A stretch of DNA of 64,000 bases from positions 15,515-79,514 of the forward strand of contig CAZSHB010000005.1 of NCBI GenBank assembly GCA_964606885.1, read 5' to 3'. The position numbers were made by a program, and so were the translations under genes. Below the pieces are notes generated by a model that was given only the letters and a program-made list of their open reading frames with translations, searched no databases and was not told the origin of the DNA. This document shows positions 9,359 to 17,318 of the stretch, one piece after another (within the stretch, counting starts at the first letter, position 1; each line of letters starts with the position of its first letter). This stretch comes from CAZSHB01 sp964606885 (GTDB lineage: Bacteria > Babelota > Babeliae > Babelales > CAIQNR01).

Positions 9359-10057
9359 CTATTTTTTACGCTGATCGCCAAAAAGTCTAAGTAACATAAA
9401 GAACAAGTTAATAAAATCTAAATACAGCGTTAAAGCACCCATAACAGCAACTTTAGAACGAGTATCTTCGTCAACCATCATTGACTCAGCCATACGTTTA
9501 ATTTTCTGCGTATCATATGCGGTCAACAAGGTAAAAATACCAACACCTGCAAGTGAAATCATAAACTGAAACGTTGAACTTTGAGCCCATATATTAACAA
9601 ACATTGCAAGGATTAATCCCCACAAGCCCATAATTAAAAAGCTGCCAAGGCTGCTTAAATCCGCATTGGTCAAATATCCATACGCTGCCATTAAAGCAAA
9701 CATGCCCGATGTAATAGCAAAGCAGATTGCAATTGATGACATGGTGTAGATCATAAAAATCATAGAGCTCGTAATACCCATAAGCACTGCATAGCCTACA
9801 AAAGCCATGGCCGTTTCTGCATACGTTAAGCTCTGGATCTTCCAGCCCAGAAACATAACCAACCCAACTTGGGCAAACATAAGACCGATAAACAGGATCT
9901 GATTAGTTGCCAAAAACTGCATAACAGCTGGCGAACTGGCCATACCGTACGCTATACCGGCCGTAATTGCCAAAGCAACACCCATCCAGGCATATACCTT
10001 ATACATAAACGAACGGGCTGAACTCATCATGGAGTAGTTGTAATTATCATGTAGCAT
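9359..10057 (-). CDS. Bax inhibitor-1 / YccA family membrane protein
   Basis: This seven-helix membrane protein belongs to the TMBIM/BI-1 family. It has a cytoplasmic N-terminus (SARSFMYKVYAWMGVALAITAG), evenly spaced hydrophobic helices and the conserved LTAYDTQKIK motif in the sixth helix region, which holds the family's aspartate. It ends in LYLDFINLFFMLLRLFG, a nearly invariant C-terminal signature, and its 232 residues are the usual size. Bacterial members are implicated in calcium leak or FtsH regulation. It is the first gene of the BI-1/HAD/ABC-F operon. Confidence 0.93.
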   Translation of the reverse strand: MLHDNYNYSMMSSARSFMYKVYAWMGVALAITAGIAYGMASSPAVMQFLATNQILFIGLMFAQVGLVMFLGWKIQSLTYAETAMAFVGYAVLMGITSSMIFMIYTMSSIAICFAITSGMFALMAAYGYLTNADLSSLGSFLIMGLWGLILAMFVNIWAQSSTFQFMISLAGVGIFTLLTAYDTQKIKRMAESMMVDEDTRSKVAVMGALTLYLDFINLFFMLLRLFGDQRKK

Positions 10058-10169
10058 AATGAAATCCTTTTATTTTTGACGGTTAAACTACACCCTAAAA
10101 GTACCCTAAATACCGTTATTTAGCAAACAAGCCCCTGTTTTACCGTAAGCCCCAGACGTGCTACTACTC

Positions 10170-10199
10170 TTGCTATCTTAATCTTGAGCATAGTATAAC
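10170..10199 (+). promoter_or_regulatory. Candidate sigma70 promoter
   Basis: TTGCTA (10170-10175) and TATAAC (10194-10199) are separated by 18 bases and lie 35 bases before the ATG at 10235. This is a match by eye only. Confidence 0.35.
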
Positions 10200-10234
10200 T
10201 ACCCCTTATTAAGGAACCATATGAAGGAGTTATT

Positions 10235-10816
10235 ATGAAGTCATGCATCCGTCCCCTTGCTCTTGTAAGCACCAGCCTCTTACTCATCAACTGGGGATCT
10301 GGCGATACCAACGTAGACGGCCGCGCTAAGCCAACCATCAACTTTTATGGAACCATACAAGATAACACTGCAGCCATTTTTAATGCAGAAAACATCACCA
10401 TTGGTGGCCAGTTTAGACAAATCAGCGTTCATCCACTTCCTCAGCTGGATATTAAAAACGCCGATTACGACCCTACCATCAACACCGCGCTTTTAGATTT
10501 TGCAGAAATTGCAACTATCCAAGTTCCTAACCCACACACCACCTACACCTTTAAAGGTCGCAATTATATTATGATTCAAGTGGTATCTAATGACCAAGCA
10601 GAAACAACCAATAACTATATTATTGAACTCACCAAAAAAGTTTTCTGTGACCAAATGAACGGCGCTGGCCCTCTTGAACGGGAACTCAAGTTTATAGCCG
10701 TTGAAAAAATTTCTTTTGAAGGATACAAAGATCAAGCGCCCGTAGCTGCACCAGCACCAAAAAAATACAAAGCACTGATGGTTCCATCACAGCCACGAGC
10801 AACTAAATCTGCATAG
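10235..10816 (+). CDS. Exported hypothetical protein
   Basis: I do not recognise a family. The N-terminus (MKSCIRPLALVSTSLLLINW) looks like a signal or anchor sequence. The body is mixed beta/alpha with ITIGGQFRQISVHPLPQLDI and TYTFKGRNYIMIQVV segments suggesting a small beta-sandwich. The tail is Pro/Ala/Lys rich (APVAAPAPKKYKALM) and likely disordered. A GAAGGAG ribosome site precedes the ATG. It stands alone between the Bax-inhibitor operon and trxA. Confidence 0.6.
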   Translation: MKSCIRPLALVSTSLLLINWGSGDTNVDGRAKPTINFYGTIQDNTAAIFNAENITIGGQFRQISVHPLPQLDIKNADYDPTINTALLDFAEIATIQVPNPHTTYTFKGRNYIMIQVVSNDQAETTNNYIIELTKKVFCDQMNGAGPLERELKFIAVEKISFEGYKDQAPVAAPAPKKYKALMVPSQPRATKSA

Positions 10817-10870
10817 CTTTTTATTCGTTTTTTTTATATGTTCTTAGCCAAGCATGCAGTAAAAAATGTA

Positions 10871-10876
10871 TATAAT
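10871..10876 (+). promoter_or_regulatory. Perfect -10 hexamer before trxA
   Basis: TATAAT lies 17 bases before the trxA ATG, with an AAAGGAT ribosome site between them. No convincing -35 box is visible, and the spacing implies a very short 5' leader. Confidence 0.4.
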
Positions 10877-10893
10877 CTTAAAGGATAACTATT

Positions 10894-11214
10894 ATGGCAT
10901 TACCATTAACTCGCGATAACGTTGAACAAGAAGTAGCACACTCAAAGCTTCCCGTAGTTATTGATGTGTACGCAACCTGGTGTGGGCCGTGCCAACAAAT
11001 GATGCCAATCTTTGACGAACTAGAAAAAGAACTTGCTGGCAAAGTTAAGTTCTGCAAACTCAATGTTGACGAAGCGCGCGACTTATCAATCCAGTACGGC
11101 GTTACTTCAGTTCCAACCTTCATCTTTATCAAGAACAACCAGATCAAACACAAAGAAACTGGATACATGCCAAAAGACGATCTTAAAGCAAAAATTGAAG
11201 AATTCATCGACTAA
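10894..11214 (+). CDS. trxA: Thioredoxin
   Basis: A cytosolic dithiol reductant of 106 residues, the standard thioredoxin size. It has the invariant YATWCGPCQQMMP active site, the VKFCKLNVDEARDLSIQYGV segment and the cis-proline loop SVPTFIFIKN. There is no signal peptide. The next gene, an exported thioredoxin-like protein, starts 1 base after its stop, so the two form an operon covering both sides of the inner membrane. Confidence 0.95.
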   Translation: MALPLTRDNVEQEVAHSKLPVVIDVYATWCGPCQQMMPIFDELEKELAGKVKFCKLNVDEARDLSIQYGVTSVPTFIFIKNNQIKHKETGYMPKDDLKAKIEEFID

Positions 11215-11215
11215 T

Positions 11216-11695
11216 ATGAATAAGTTTTTATTAGTAATCTTACTCACGCTGCCAGGTATAGCAGATGCTAAAAATGCTTCTACATGCCCATTTGCATCTC
11301 AAAGTAAACCAACAGCAGCACAGACAGTTCTCAAGAATCCATCACTTGCAACACTCAAAAAACAGCTTAAGGGCAAAAAACTTGTAGTAGTAGATGTGTA
11401 CGCAGACTGGTGCTCACCGTGCAAACTGATGCACCCTATCGTTGATGCACTTGCACAAGATACAGATCTAAAAGAAGTGGTGTTTATCAAAGTTGCACAT
11501 GATAACCAAGAGCTGATCAAGTTCTTAAACACGCATCTTGCTGATGGCAAAACGAGCGTTCCGTCTATACCGTATTTCTTTGTTTTTAAAAATGGCAAAG
11601 CTATCGATCAGTTTACTGGCGCTATGGCACAAACCGTTTTTAAAAGTAAAATCTTAAAGCACACAAACCCGAACGATAGCAAGTCTAACGCTTAA
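11216..11695 (+). CDS. Exported thioredoxin-fold protein (WCSPC)
   Basis: The protein has a signal peptide (MNKFLLVILLTLPGIADA), then a thioredoxin domain with VDVYADWCSPCKLMHPIVDA and a cis-proline loop (SVPSIPYFFVFKNGK). The active site CSPC differs from the CGPC of its cytosolic neighbour, which suggests a different redox potential and a periplasmic role, perhaps disulfide reduction. The ATG at 11216 is 1 base after the trxA stop. The longer open frame from 11033 overlaps trxA and was rejected. The last 4 bases overlap the convergent cysS end. Confidence 0.85.
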   Translation: MNKFLLVILLTLPGIADAKNASTCPFASQSKPTAAQTVLKNPSLATLKKQLKGKKLVVVDVYADWCSPCKLMHPIVDALAQDTDLKEVVFIKVAHDNQELIKFLNTHLADGKTSVPSIPYFFVFKNGKAIDQFTGAMAQTVFKSKILKHTNPNDSKSNA

Positions 11696-13017
11696 GGTTT
11701 TTTATCTTGTACCTCATACCCAAGTTGGCGCAACTGCTCACGCAATGCATCCGCTTGGGTCCATTTTTTTTCTAGTCGTGCTTGTTCACGCGCATCTAAT
11801 AAAGCTTGAATTTCTGCCGTTACCGCAACTTGCGTCAATGGCGCTAAGGTTAAACCCAACACCTGCTGCACAAAGTATTTTACCGCTGGTGCCTGATTGC
11901 CAAGATGAGTAAGTTGTTCAAATACTAAGCCCAGGGCCCCTGCTGTATTTACATCTTCTGCCAAAAAGGCAGTCAGTTGCTTAAAAATCTCAGAATGCTG
12001 GACACGTGCATCATGAACATCAGTTGGCGCTTGTGTATCTTCAAACGCTTTGCATAAACGTCGGTACGCTTTTTCTGATGCCTTAAGATCGTCAAGCGTA
12101 AAATCGAGCGGCGAACGGTAATGGTGTTGTAAAAGATAGAATCTGATAACCATTGGGTCCACTTGTTCAAACACTTCACGCAACGTAAAAAAATTACCAA
12201 GCGATTTAGACATCTTTTCTTGATTAATACGCACAAACGCATTATGTAACCAAATATTTGCAAAGTGCTTACCATACACACTTTCCGATTGTGCTATTTC
12301 ATTTTCGTGATGCGGAAAAATAAGATCCATACCACCTGCATGAATATCGATATGTTCGCCAAGATGTTTTTTAGCCATTGCTGAACATTCTATATGCCAA
12401 CCAGGTCTACCATACCCCCAAGGACTCTTCCAAAATTCACCCTCAGGTTCACCCTTCCACAAAGCAAAATCAAGCGGATCTTCTTTTTTATCATTAATAT
12501 CCACACGTGCACCCGCTTGCAGATCTTCTAGTTTACGTTTAGAAAGCGCACCATAATCGGCAAAACTTTTTACTCTAAAGTACACATCCCCATCAACAGC
12601 ATACGCATGCCCTTTTGCAATCAACGCGGCGATGTGATCAATCATTTCTGGAATAGTATGTGTAGCGTACGGTTCATAGTCAGGTGTTAAACAATTAAGA
12701 CGGTGCATGTCTTCTTGATACGCTTTGATAAACTTTTTAGCAACATCATGGTAACGCATTCTGTCGCCATATTCCTGTTCAGCCTTAATCAGCAACTTAT
12801 CATCAATATCTGTGTAATTGCGGCAATAGATCGCCTTATACCCTAACATTTTCAAGAATCGATATAATACATCAAACGATACATAACAACGTCCATGCCC
12901 CATATGCGAGAAATCGTAAGGTGTAACACCGCACACATATAACGTGACTGTGTTACCGGAAAGCGGCTGTAAGCGTTGTTTTTGAGATGTTAATGTATTA
13001 TAAAAGGTAACCATCAA
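11692..13017 (-). CDS. cysS: Cysteine--tRNA ligase
   Basis: This class I aminoacyl-tRNA synthetase charges tRNA-Cys. The HIGH motif is HMGH (DFSHMGHGRCYVSFD) and KMSKS is intact (QEKMSKSLGNFF). The zinc ligands are visible as the Cys in YVCGVTPYD and the WHIECSAMAKKHLG...HAGGMDLIFPHHENE segment. Its 441 residues are slightly shorter than usual. The C-terminal DALREQLRQLGYEVQDK helix is typical. It is divergent from bamA with about 125 bases between. Confidence 0.96.
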   Translation of the reverse strand: MMVTFYNTLTSQKQRLQPLSGNTVTLYVCGVTPYDFSHMGHGRCYVSFDVLYRFLKMLGYKAIYCRNYTDIDDKLLIKAEQEYGDRMRYHDVAKKFIKAYQEDMHRLNCLTPDYEPYATHTIPEMIDHIAALIAKGHAYAVDGDVYFRVKSFADYGALSKRKLEDLQAGARVDINDKKEDPLDFALWKGEPEGEFWKSPWGYGRPGWHIECSAMAKKHLGEHIDIHAGGMDLIFPHHENEIAQSESVYGKHFANIWLHNAFVRINQEKMSKSLGNFFTLREVFEQVDPMVIRFYLLQHHYRSPLDFTLDDLKASEKAYRRLCKAFEDTQAPTDVHDARVQHSEIFKQLTAFLAEDVNTAGALGLVFEQLTHLGNQAPAVKYFVQQVLGLTLAPLTQVAVTAEIQALLDAREQARLEKKWTQADALREQLRQLGYEVQDKKP

Positions 13018-13143
13018 TTCTCCGTATAGAATAGGTGAGGTGTTTAAGGCTGGCTAATTTTGCAAAAATAGTTATCATGTTTCGTTATTTTATCATGGCA
13101 TAGAAAAAAGACTATTGTACTAAAAATAGGCAGGAGCCTTGTA

Positions 13144-15615
13144 ATGGCATCAGTTATCACCTCAACAATCAAACGATCAGTGGTGTGCGCATCATTACTA
13201 CTATCGTTTATTCCTTTTTCTCACACGCAATCAACGCCAACTACCGCCCCTTCGTCAGAAGATGTGCAAAAAGAGGATTTAGAAAAACTTACCATTTCTC
13301 GTATCACCATAGATGGACTCAATTTTTTGCCCGAAGATACCATTTTAAGCAAAGTGCCCTATCATGTGGGCAGAAAGTATGACCCGACGCTTTCAAACGC
13401 CTGTATAAACCAACTGTACGATCTTGGGTACTTTAAAAATATTACCCTCTCGCTCAAGCAAGATTCACCAACAACCGTTATTTTATTTATTACCTTTGAA
13501 GAAAAAACACCATTAAAAGAAGTGATCTTTAAAGGCAATAAAAATATGCCCGAAAAAGATATCCATAAAAAAATAGCGTTTGAAAAAGTTGCCGCTATAG
13601 AAAAGGCAGACCTTAAAAAATACTCCACCCTGCTAAAAGAACTATACGCCGAAAAAGGGTACCACTTCACGCTTGTAACGGGAAACATAGAAGAAAAAGA
13701 TGGTAAAGCTACCGTAACCTTCACTATTAAAGAAGGCATCCAAGCGCATGTACAAAAAGTACGCTTTAAGGGTAACAAGAGTTATGACGGTAAAGCGTTG
13801 CGCTCTATGCTCTTTACGCGTGAAAACTGGCTTGGTGGTTTCTTAGATAAAAGCGGTTTGTACGTACCTCTTGCCGTAGAACAAGATAAATTAACCATAG
13901 AAAACTTTTATCAAAGCACCGGCTTTTTAGAAGCAAAAGTAACTGACGCGTTGATCGAATTTGATAAAAAGAAAAAGTTTATTACCGTCACCTTTATTAT
14001 TGAAGAAGGCGATAAATACACGATTAGTAGCGTCAGCGCACCTGGTAACGATATTTTAACAGAAGAAGAACTGAAAGCGGTTATTCCTGTTATGCCAGGA
14101 CAATACTATTCAAAAGAGTTGCTACGTATGACCATTGAACGCTTGCGCACACTGTGGGGCCAACATGGATACATCTATGCGGATATTCAACCAGCTCTTG
14201 ATCCTAATCCAAAAGAACAAACAGTCGCAGTAACGTTCTACTCAGAACCGGGTAATAAAGTATTTTTAAACAAAATTAATATTCTTGGTAACGAAAAAAC
14301 ACGCGACAAAGTGGTTCGCCGCCAAATGGTTATTGAAGAAGGTGACATGCTCACCACAGCAGGCATGGACGTGTCTAAAAACAAGATCAACCAACTTGGC
14401 TACTTTGATTTAAAAGAAGGCGTTAACTGGAAGCTCACACGCTTAAATGATGAAACTGCCGATCTTGATATCCTTCTTAAAGAAATCAAAACGGGTAAGT
14501 TCGAATTTAGAGCAAATTACGGTGGTACCCCTGGTAAAATACAAAGTACCGCAAGTGGTTTCTCTGTACAGTTAACCGCATTAGAACGTAACTTATTCGG
14601 TTCAGGTATGTACGCTGAACTTATGGGCCGCGTGGGTGCTGACGAAATGCTCTATAACTTTAACATCATGCAACCATGGTTCTGTGACCGCCCTATCTAT
14701 CTTGGTTGTGAAAGTTATTACAGCAGCTCGGTGTACGAAGAAATCAAAAAAGTTAAACAATCAATTGACGAAAAACGCATCGGTGGTGCTGTTAAAAGCG
14801 GTTTCATGTGGCAGAGCAAAATTGACACAGCCGTTAGATTTATCGCCGGGTTTGAAACGATTCATAACACGCGACCGGTAGCACAATTTGCGGGCAACTT
14901 AACTGCCGAAGCTGAATACCAAATAATTCTAGATGAACGTTTTAAGACTTCTAAGTTCTTCTATATAGAAAACAAACTCGAACAAGATACACGTAACCAC
15001 AACCTCCATATTACCAATGGCCACTTCTGGACATTGACCAACAAGATCGCATTCCCTGCACTTGATGACAACGTCAGCTTTTACAAATTAGACGCAGACC
15101 TCCATTGGTACAGCGCTATTATTGGTAGCACAACACTGGTACTCCACTTACATGGCTATTTAGGCATCGTAACGCCTCTTGGTAACAACCGAATTCCATT
15201 TAGAGATCTGTACAACATCGGTGGCCAAGCAAGCGTACGTGCGTGGAAATTTGGTCAAATTGGGCCAATGTGGACGGTAAACGAAGCTCGTGTTGACGAT
15301 GAATGGCAAGGCGAACCGATTGGTGCACAAAAAGCATTCTTCTGTAACGCAGAACTTATCTTCCCTATTACGGAAGATTTAAGCATCAAAGGCTCAGCAT
15401 TCTACGATGGTGGTGCTGGTTGGGATACACCAAAGAAAGGTGTTATTAATCCATCTCGTTTAGTGAACAACTCGTTTGATTACCGTCAGTGTATTGGTAT
15501 CGGCTTACGTTTACTTAAACCACAACCAATGCGTATCGATTGGGGCTTTAAGCTCGACCGCCGCCCTGGGGAATCGGCAAGCGAAGTTAACTTTACCACC
15601 TATTACGACTTCTAA
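13144..15615 (+). CDS. bamA: Outer membrane protein assembly factor BamA (Omp85)
   Basis: BamA is the core of the complex that inserts beta-barrel proteins into the outer membrane. A signal peptide (about residues 1-30) is followed by five POTRA-like units in roughly residues 50-440, with recurring patterns such as VIFKGNKNMPEKDIHKK, VRFKGNKSYDGKALR and INILGNEKTRDKVVRRQM. A C-terminal barrel of about 370 residues ends in the aromatic signature FTTYYDF. The conserved IGGQASVRAW motif corresponds to the VRGY/F loop of lid strand L6. CAGGAG lies upstream of ATG 13144. Its presence shows the organism is diderm. Confidence 0.95.
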   Translation: MASVITSTIKRSVVCASLLLSFIPFSHTQSTPTTAPSSEDVQKEDLEKLTISRITIDGLNFLPEDTILSKVPYHVGRKYDPTLSNACINQLYDLGYFKNITLSLKQDSPTTVILFITFEEKTPLKEVIFKGNKNMPEKDIHKKIAFEKVAAIEKADLKKYSTLLKELYAEKGYHFTLVTGNIEEKDGKATVTFTIKEGIQAHVQKVRFKGNKSYDGKALRSMLFTRENWLGGFLDKSGLYVPLAVEQDKLTIENFYQSTGFLEAKVTDALIEFDKKKKFITVTFIIEEGDKYTISSVSAPGNDILTEEELKAVIPVMPGQYYSKELLRMTIERLRTLWGQHGYIYADIQPALDPNPKEQTVAVTFYSEPGNKVFLNKINILGNEKTRDKVVRRQMVIEEGDMLTTAGMDVSKNKINQLGYFDLKEGVNWKLTRLNDETADLDILLKEIKTGKFEFRANYGGTPGKIQSTASGFSVQLTALERNLFGSGMYAELMGRVGADEMLYNFNIMQPWFCDRPIYLGCESYYSSSVYEEIKKVKQSIDEKRIGGAVKSGFMWQSKIDTAVRFIAGFETIHNTRPVAQFAGNLTAEAEYQIILDERFKTSKFFYIENKLEQDTRNHNLHITNGHFWTLTNKIAFPALDDNVSFYKLDADLHWYSAIIGSTTLVLHLHGYLGIVTPLGNNRIPFRDLYNIGGQASVRAWKFGQIGPMWTVNEARVDDEWQGEPIGAQKAFFCNAELIFPITEDLSIKGSAFYDGGAGWDTPKKGVINPSRLVNNSFDYRQCIGIGLRLLKPQPMRIDWGFKLDRRPGESASEVNFTTYYDF

Positions 15616-15644
15616 AGTACCCCGCTTATATAAGCCGAGAAAAC

Positions 15645-15675
15645 AAAAAGGGCTGTGTAATAACAGCCCTTTTTT
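15645..15675. terminator. Bidirectional terminator after bamA
   Basis: A stem AAGGGCTGT/ACAGCCCTT with a 6-base loop is flanked by an A-run on the left and a T-run on the right, so it can end transcription from both bamA and the convergent lysine-rich gene. Confidence 0.85.
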
Positions 15676-15697
15676 CTTGCCTGCTATTTACAGACTA

Positions 15698-16861
15698 TTA
15701 GTTATCCTGATTGCTATATGTTCTGCCTGCTCGTTTTTTTGTTTTATCAGCTGCTTTTTGATCAGCCTTTTCTTGTTGTTGTGCTTTCTTTGCAGCTACA
15801 CGTTCAGCCTTAGCTTGCTTTTTGTCGCTCTTTGTATCTGCGTTGCTGCTGTTAAACATGCCGCCTTTGCTTGCTTGTGCGTCTTGCTTTTTCTTTGATG
15901 CTTTCTTATCTGACTTACTATCAGATTTTTTGCTTGCTGACTTAGTTGCTTTTTTGTCGTCTTTTTTAGCCGGTTTAGCATCAGCTTTTTTGTTTGCAGC
16001 ATACTTAGCTTTTTTATCAGCTTTTTCTTGAGCGCGTCTGTTTTCTTTTTCTGCTTGTTTTCTGTCAGCTTCTTTTTTGCTTTCAGCGTTTCTTGCAGCG
16101 GTACGCGCTCTAATTGCATCCATATTTTCTTGCTTAGTCATTTCTTTTGCAGTTGGATTATTATCTACTGCACCAGAAGCAATGCCTTTTGCAGCACGGA
16201 TTTCTTCACGCTTTTCGTGGCGAACAGCTTCTTCGTTGCTATAACGGCTTGCAGCAATTCTTGAACGTCCTTCAACATCATCCTTTGCTCTGCGTGCAGC
16301 TTGTTTGTCACGTAGGTCATCGTACTTATACGCTTTAACGTGCAATTTACGTTCATCTTCTTTTGCATCAGCAAGAGCTTCTTCGGTCTTAGTAAGTTCT
16401 TTACCTAATGCCTGAAGCTTTGCTTTAAGCGCTTGTACTTGTGTTGTATCTTCTAAATCTGTTGCAGACTGCTTAGTTAATGCATCAGCTTCTGCCGGTG
16501 TTGCATATTTTCTATCTTCAAACGTATTAAGACGTATTGCTTTTGCATCTTCTGGCGATAAAGCGTGTGCTTGTCTGCGTGACTCGCTCTTTGCATGAGT
16601 AATGCGATATCTTACATCTTCACGTTGATCAAGCAGTTTTGCTCTTTTTGCTTGCAACTTATCAACTTTTGCTGATGCTGCCGGTATTTGTCTTGCCGCT
16701 TCTGCTATTTTACGTTCTTTAGCCGCCTTCTTATCTTCTCTTGCAGCTTCTTTATCAGCCATACGGTCATCACGTGCAGCTTTAGTGTTTGCGTTAACTG
16801 GAGCTGCCTGTGCATACTGGGCACTTGCAAATGCCACCATAACTATCAGTAACTTCTTCAC
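15698..16861 (-). CDS. Exported lysine/alanine-rich coiled-coil protein
   Basis: No family is recognised. A signal peptide (MKKLLIVMVAFASAQYAQA) precedes about 270 residues of charged helix rich in Ala, Lys, Glu and Arg (coiled-coil heptads such as KVDKLQAKRAKLLDQREDV). A low-complexity C-terminal 120 residues follows, with KKADAK, KKSDSK and SDKKASKKK repeats. The start is GTG 16861 with GAGGAG upstream. The strong positive charge would allow binding to peptidoglycan, LPS or nucleic acid, but that is only a possibility. Confidence 0.7.
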   Translation of the reverse strand: MKKLLIVMVAFASAQYAQAAPVNANTKAARDDRMADKEAAREDKKAAKERKIAEAARQIPAASAKVDKLQAKRAKLLDQREDVRYRITHAKSESRRQAHALSPEDAKAIRLNTFEDRKYATPAEADALTKQSATDLEDTTQVQALKAKLQALGKELTKTEEALADAKEDERKLHVKAYKYDDLRDKQAARRAKDDVEGRSRIAASRYSNEEAVRHEKREEIRAAKGIASGAVDNNPTAKEMTKQENMDAIRARTAARNAESKKEADRKQAEKENRRAQEKADKKAKYAANKKADAKPAKKDDKKATKSASKKSDSKSDKKASKKKQDAQASKGGMFNSSNADTKSDKKQAKAERVAAKKAQQQEKADQKAADKTKKRAGRTYSNQDN

Positions 16862-17051
16862 GTTTTCTCCTCTTTTTAGTTTTTACGCGCCTTAAAGTCT
16901 TATCATGGGAGACTAGTAGACTCACCAAGCCAAAATCAAGATTTTCATGAGTATCATCCCCATAAAAGAGGACAAACTGCCATTTTTTCTTCATTGCTTT
17001 TTAAAGAAAAACCACAATAAGATGTATCGTAACTATACAAGGGAGACTGTT

Positions 17052-17318
17052 ATGAAAAAGAAAACATCAATCGGTATTTTTATTGGCGTACAGCTTTTAT
17101 TTGTTACCCTCTATATTCATAAACAAAGTGTACTGGTCAAGCTCTCGTATCAAAAACAAGCAGCACAAGAAGAACTTAAAAAAATGATTGCTCACAAAGA
17201 AATAGTTGCAAGTAAGCTTTGTGATGTACAAAATCCTAAACGCGTGAAACACTTTGCTCAAGAAAAATTAGGTATGCAACCACTCGCCCTTAAAAAAATA
17301 AAAAGGTTAACCGTATGA
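17052..17318 (+). CDS. FtsL-like small division protein
   Basis: This 88-residue bitopic protein has a short basic N-terminus (MKKKTSIGIFIGVQLLFVTL), one membrane helix, a short coiled-coil (KLSYQKQAAQEELKKMIAHK) and a terminal FAQEKLGMQPLA segment. FtsL/FtsB proteins show this pattern, including the EKLGM-type ending. It overlaps ftsI by 4 bases (ATGA), the usual ftsL-ftsI arrangement. ATG 17052 was chosen because AAGGGAGA lies just upstream; the earlier frame from 16947 has no ribosome site. FtsL diverges fast, so the call rests on context and topology. Confidence 0.72.
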   Translation: MKKKTSIGIFIGVQLLFVTLYIHKQSVLVKLSYQKQAAQEELKKMIAHKEIVASKLCDVQNPKRVKHFAQEKLGMQPLALKKIKRLTV

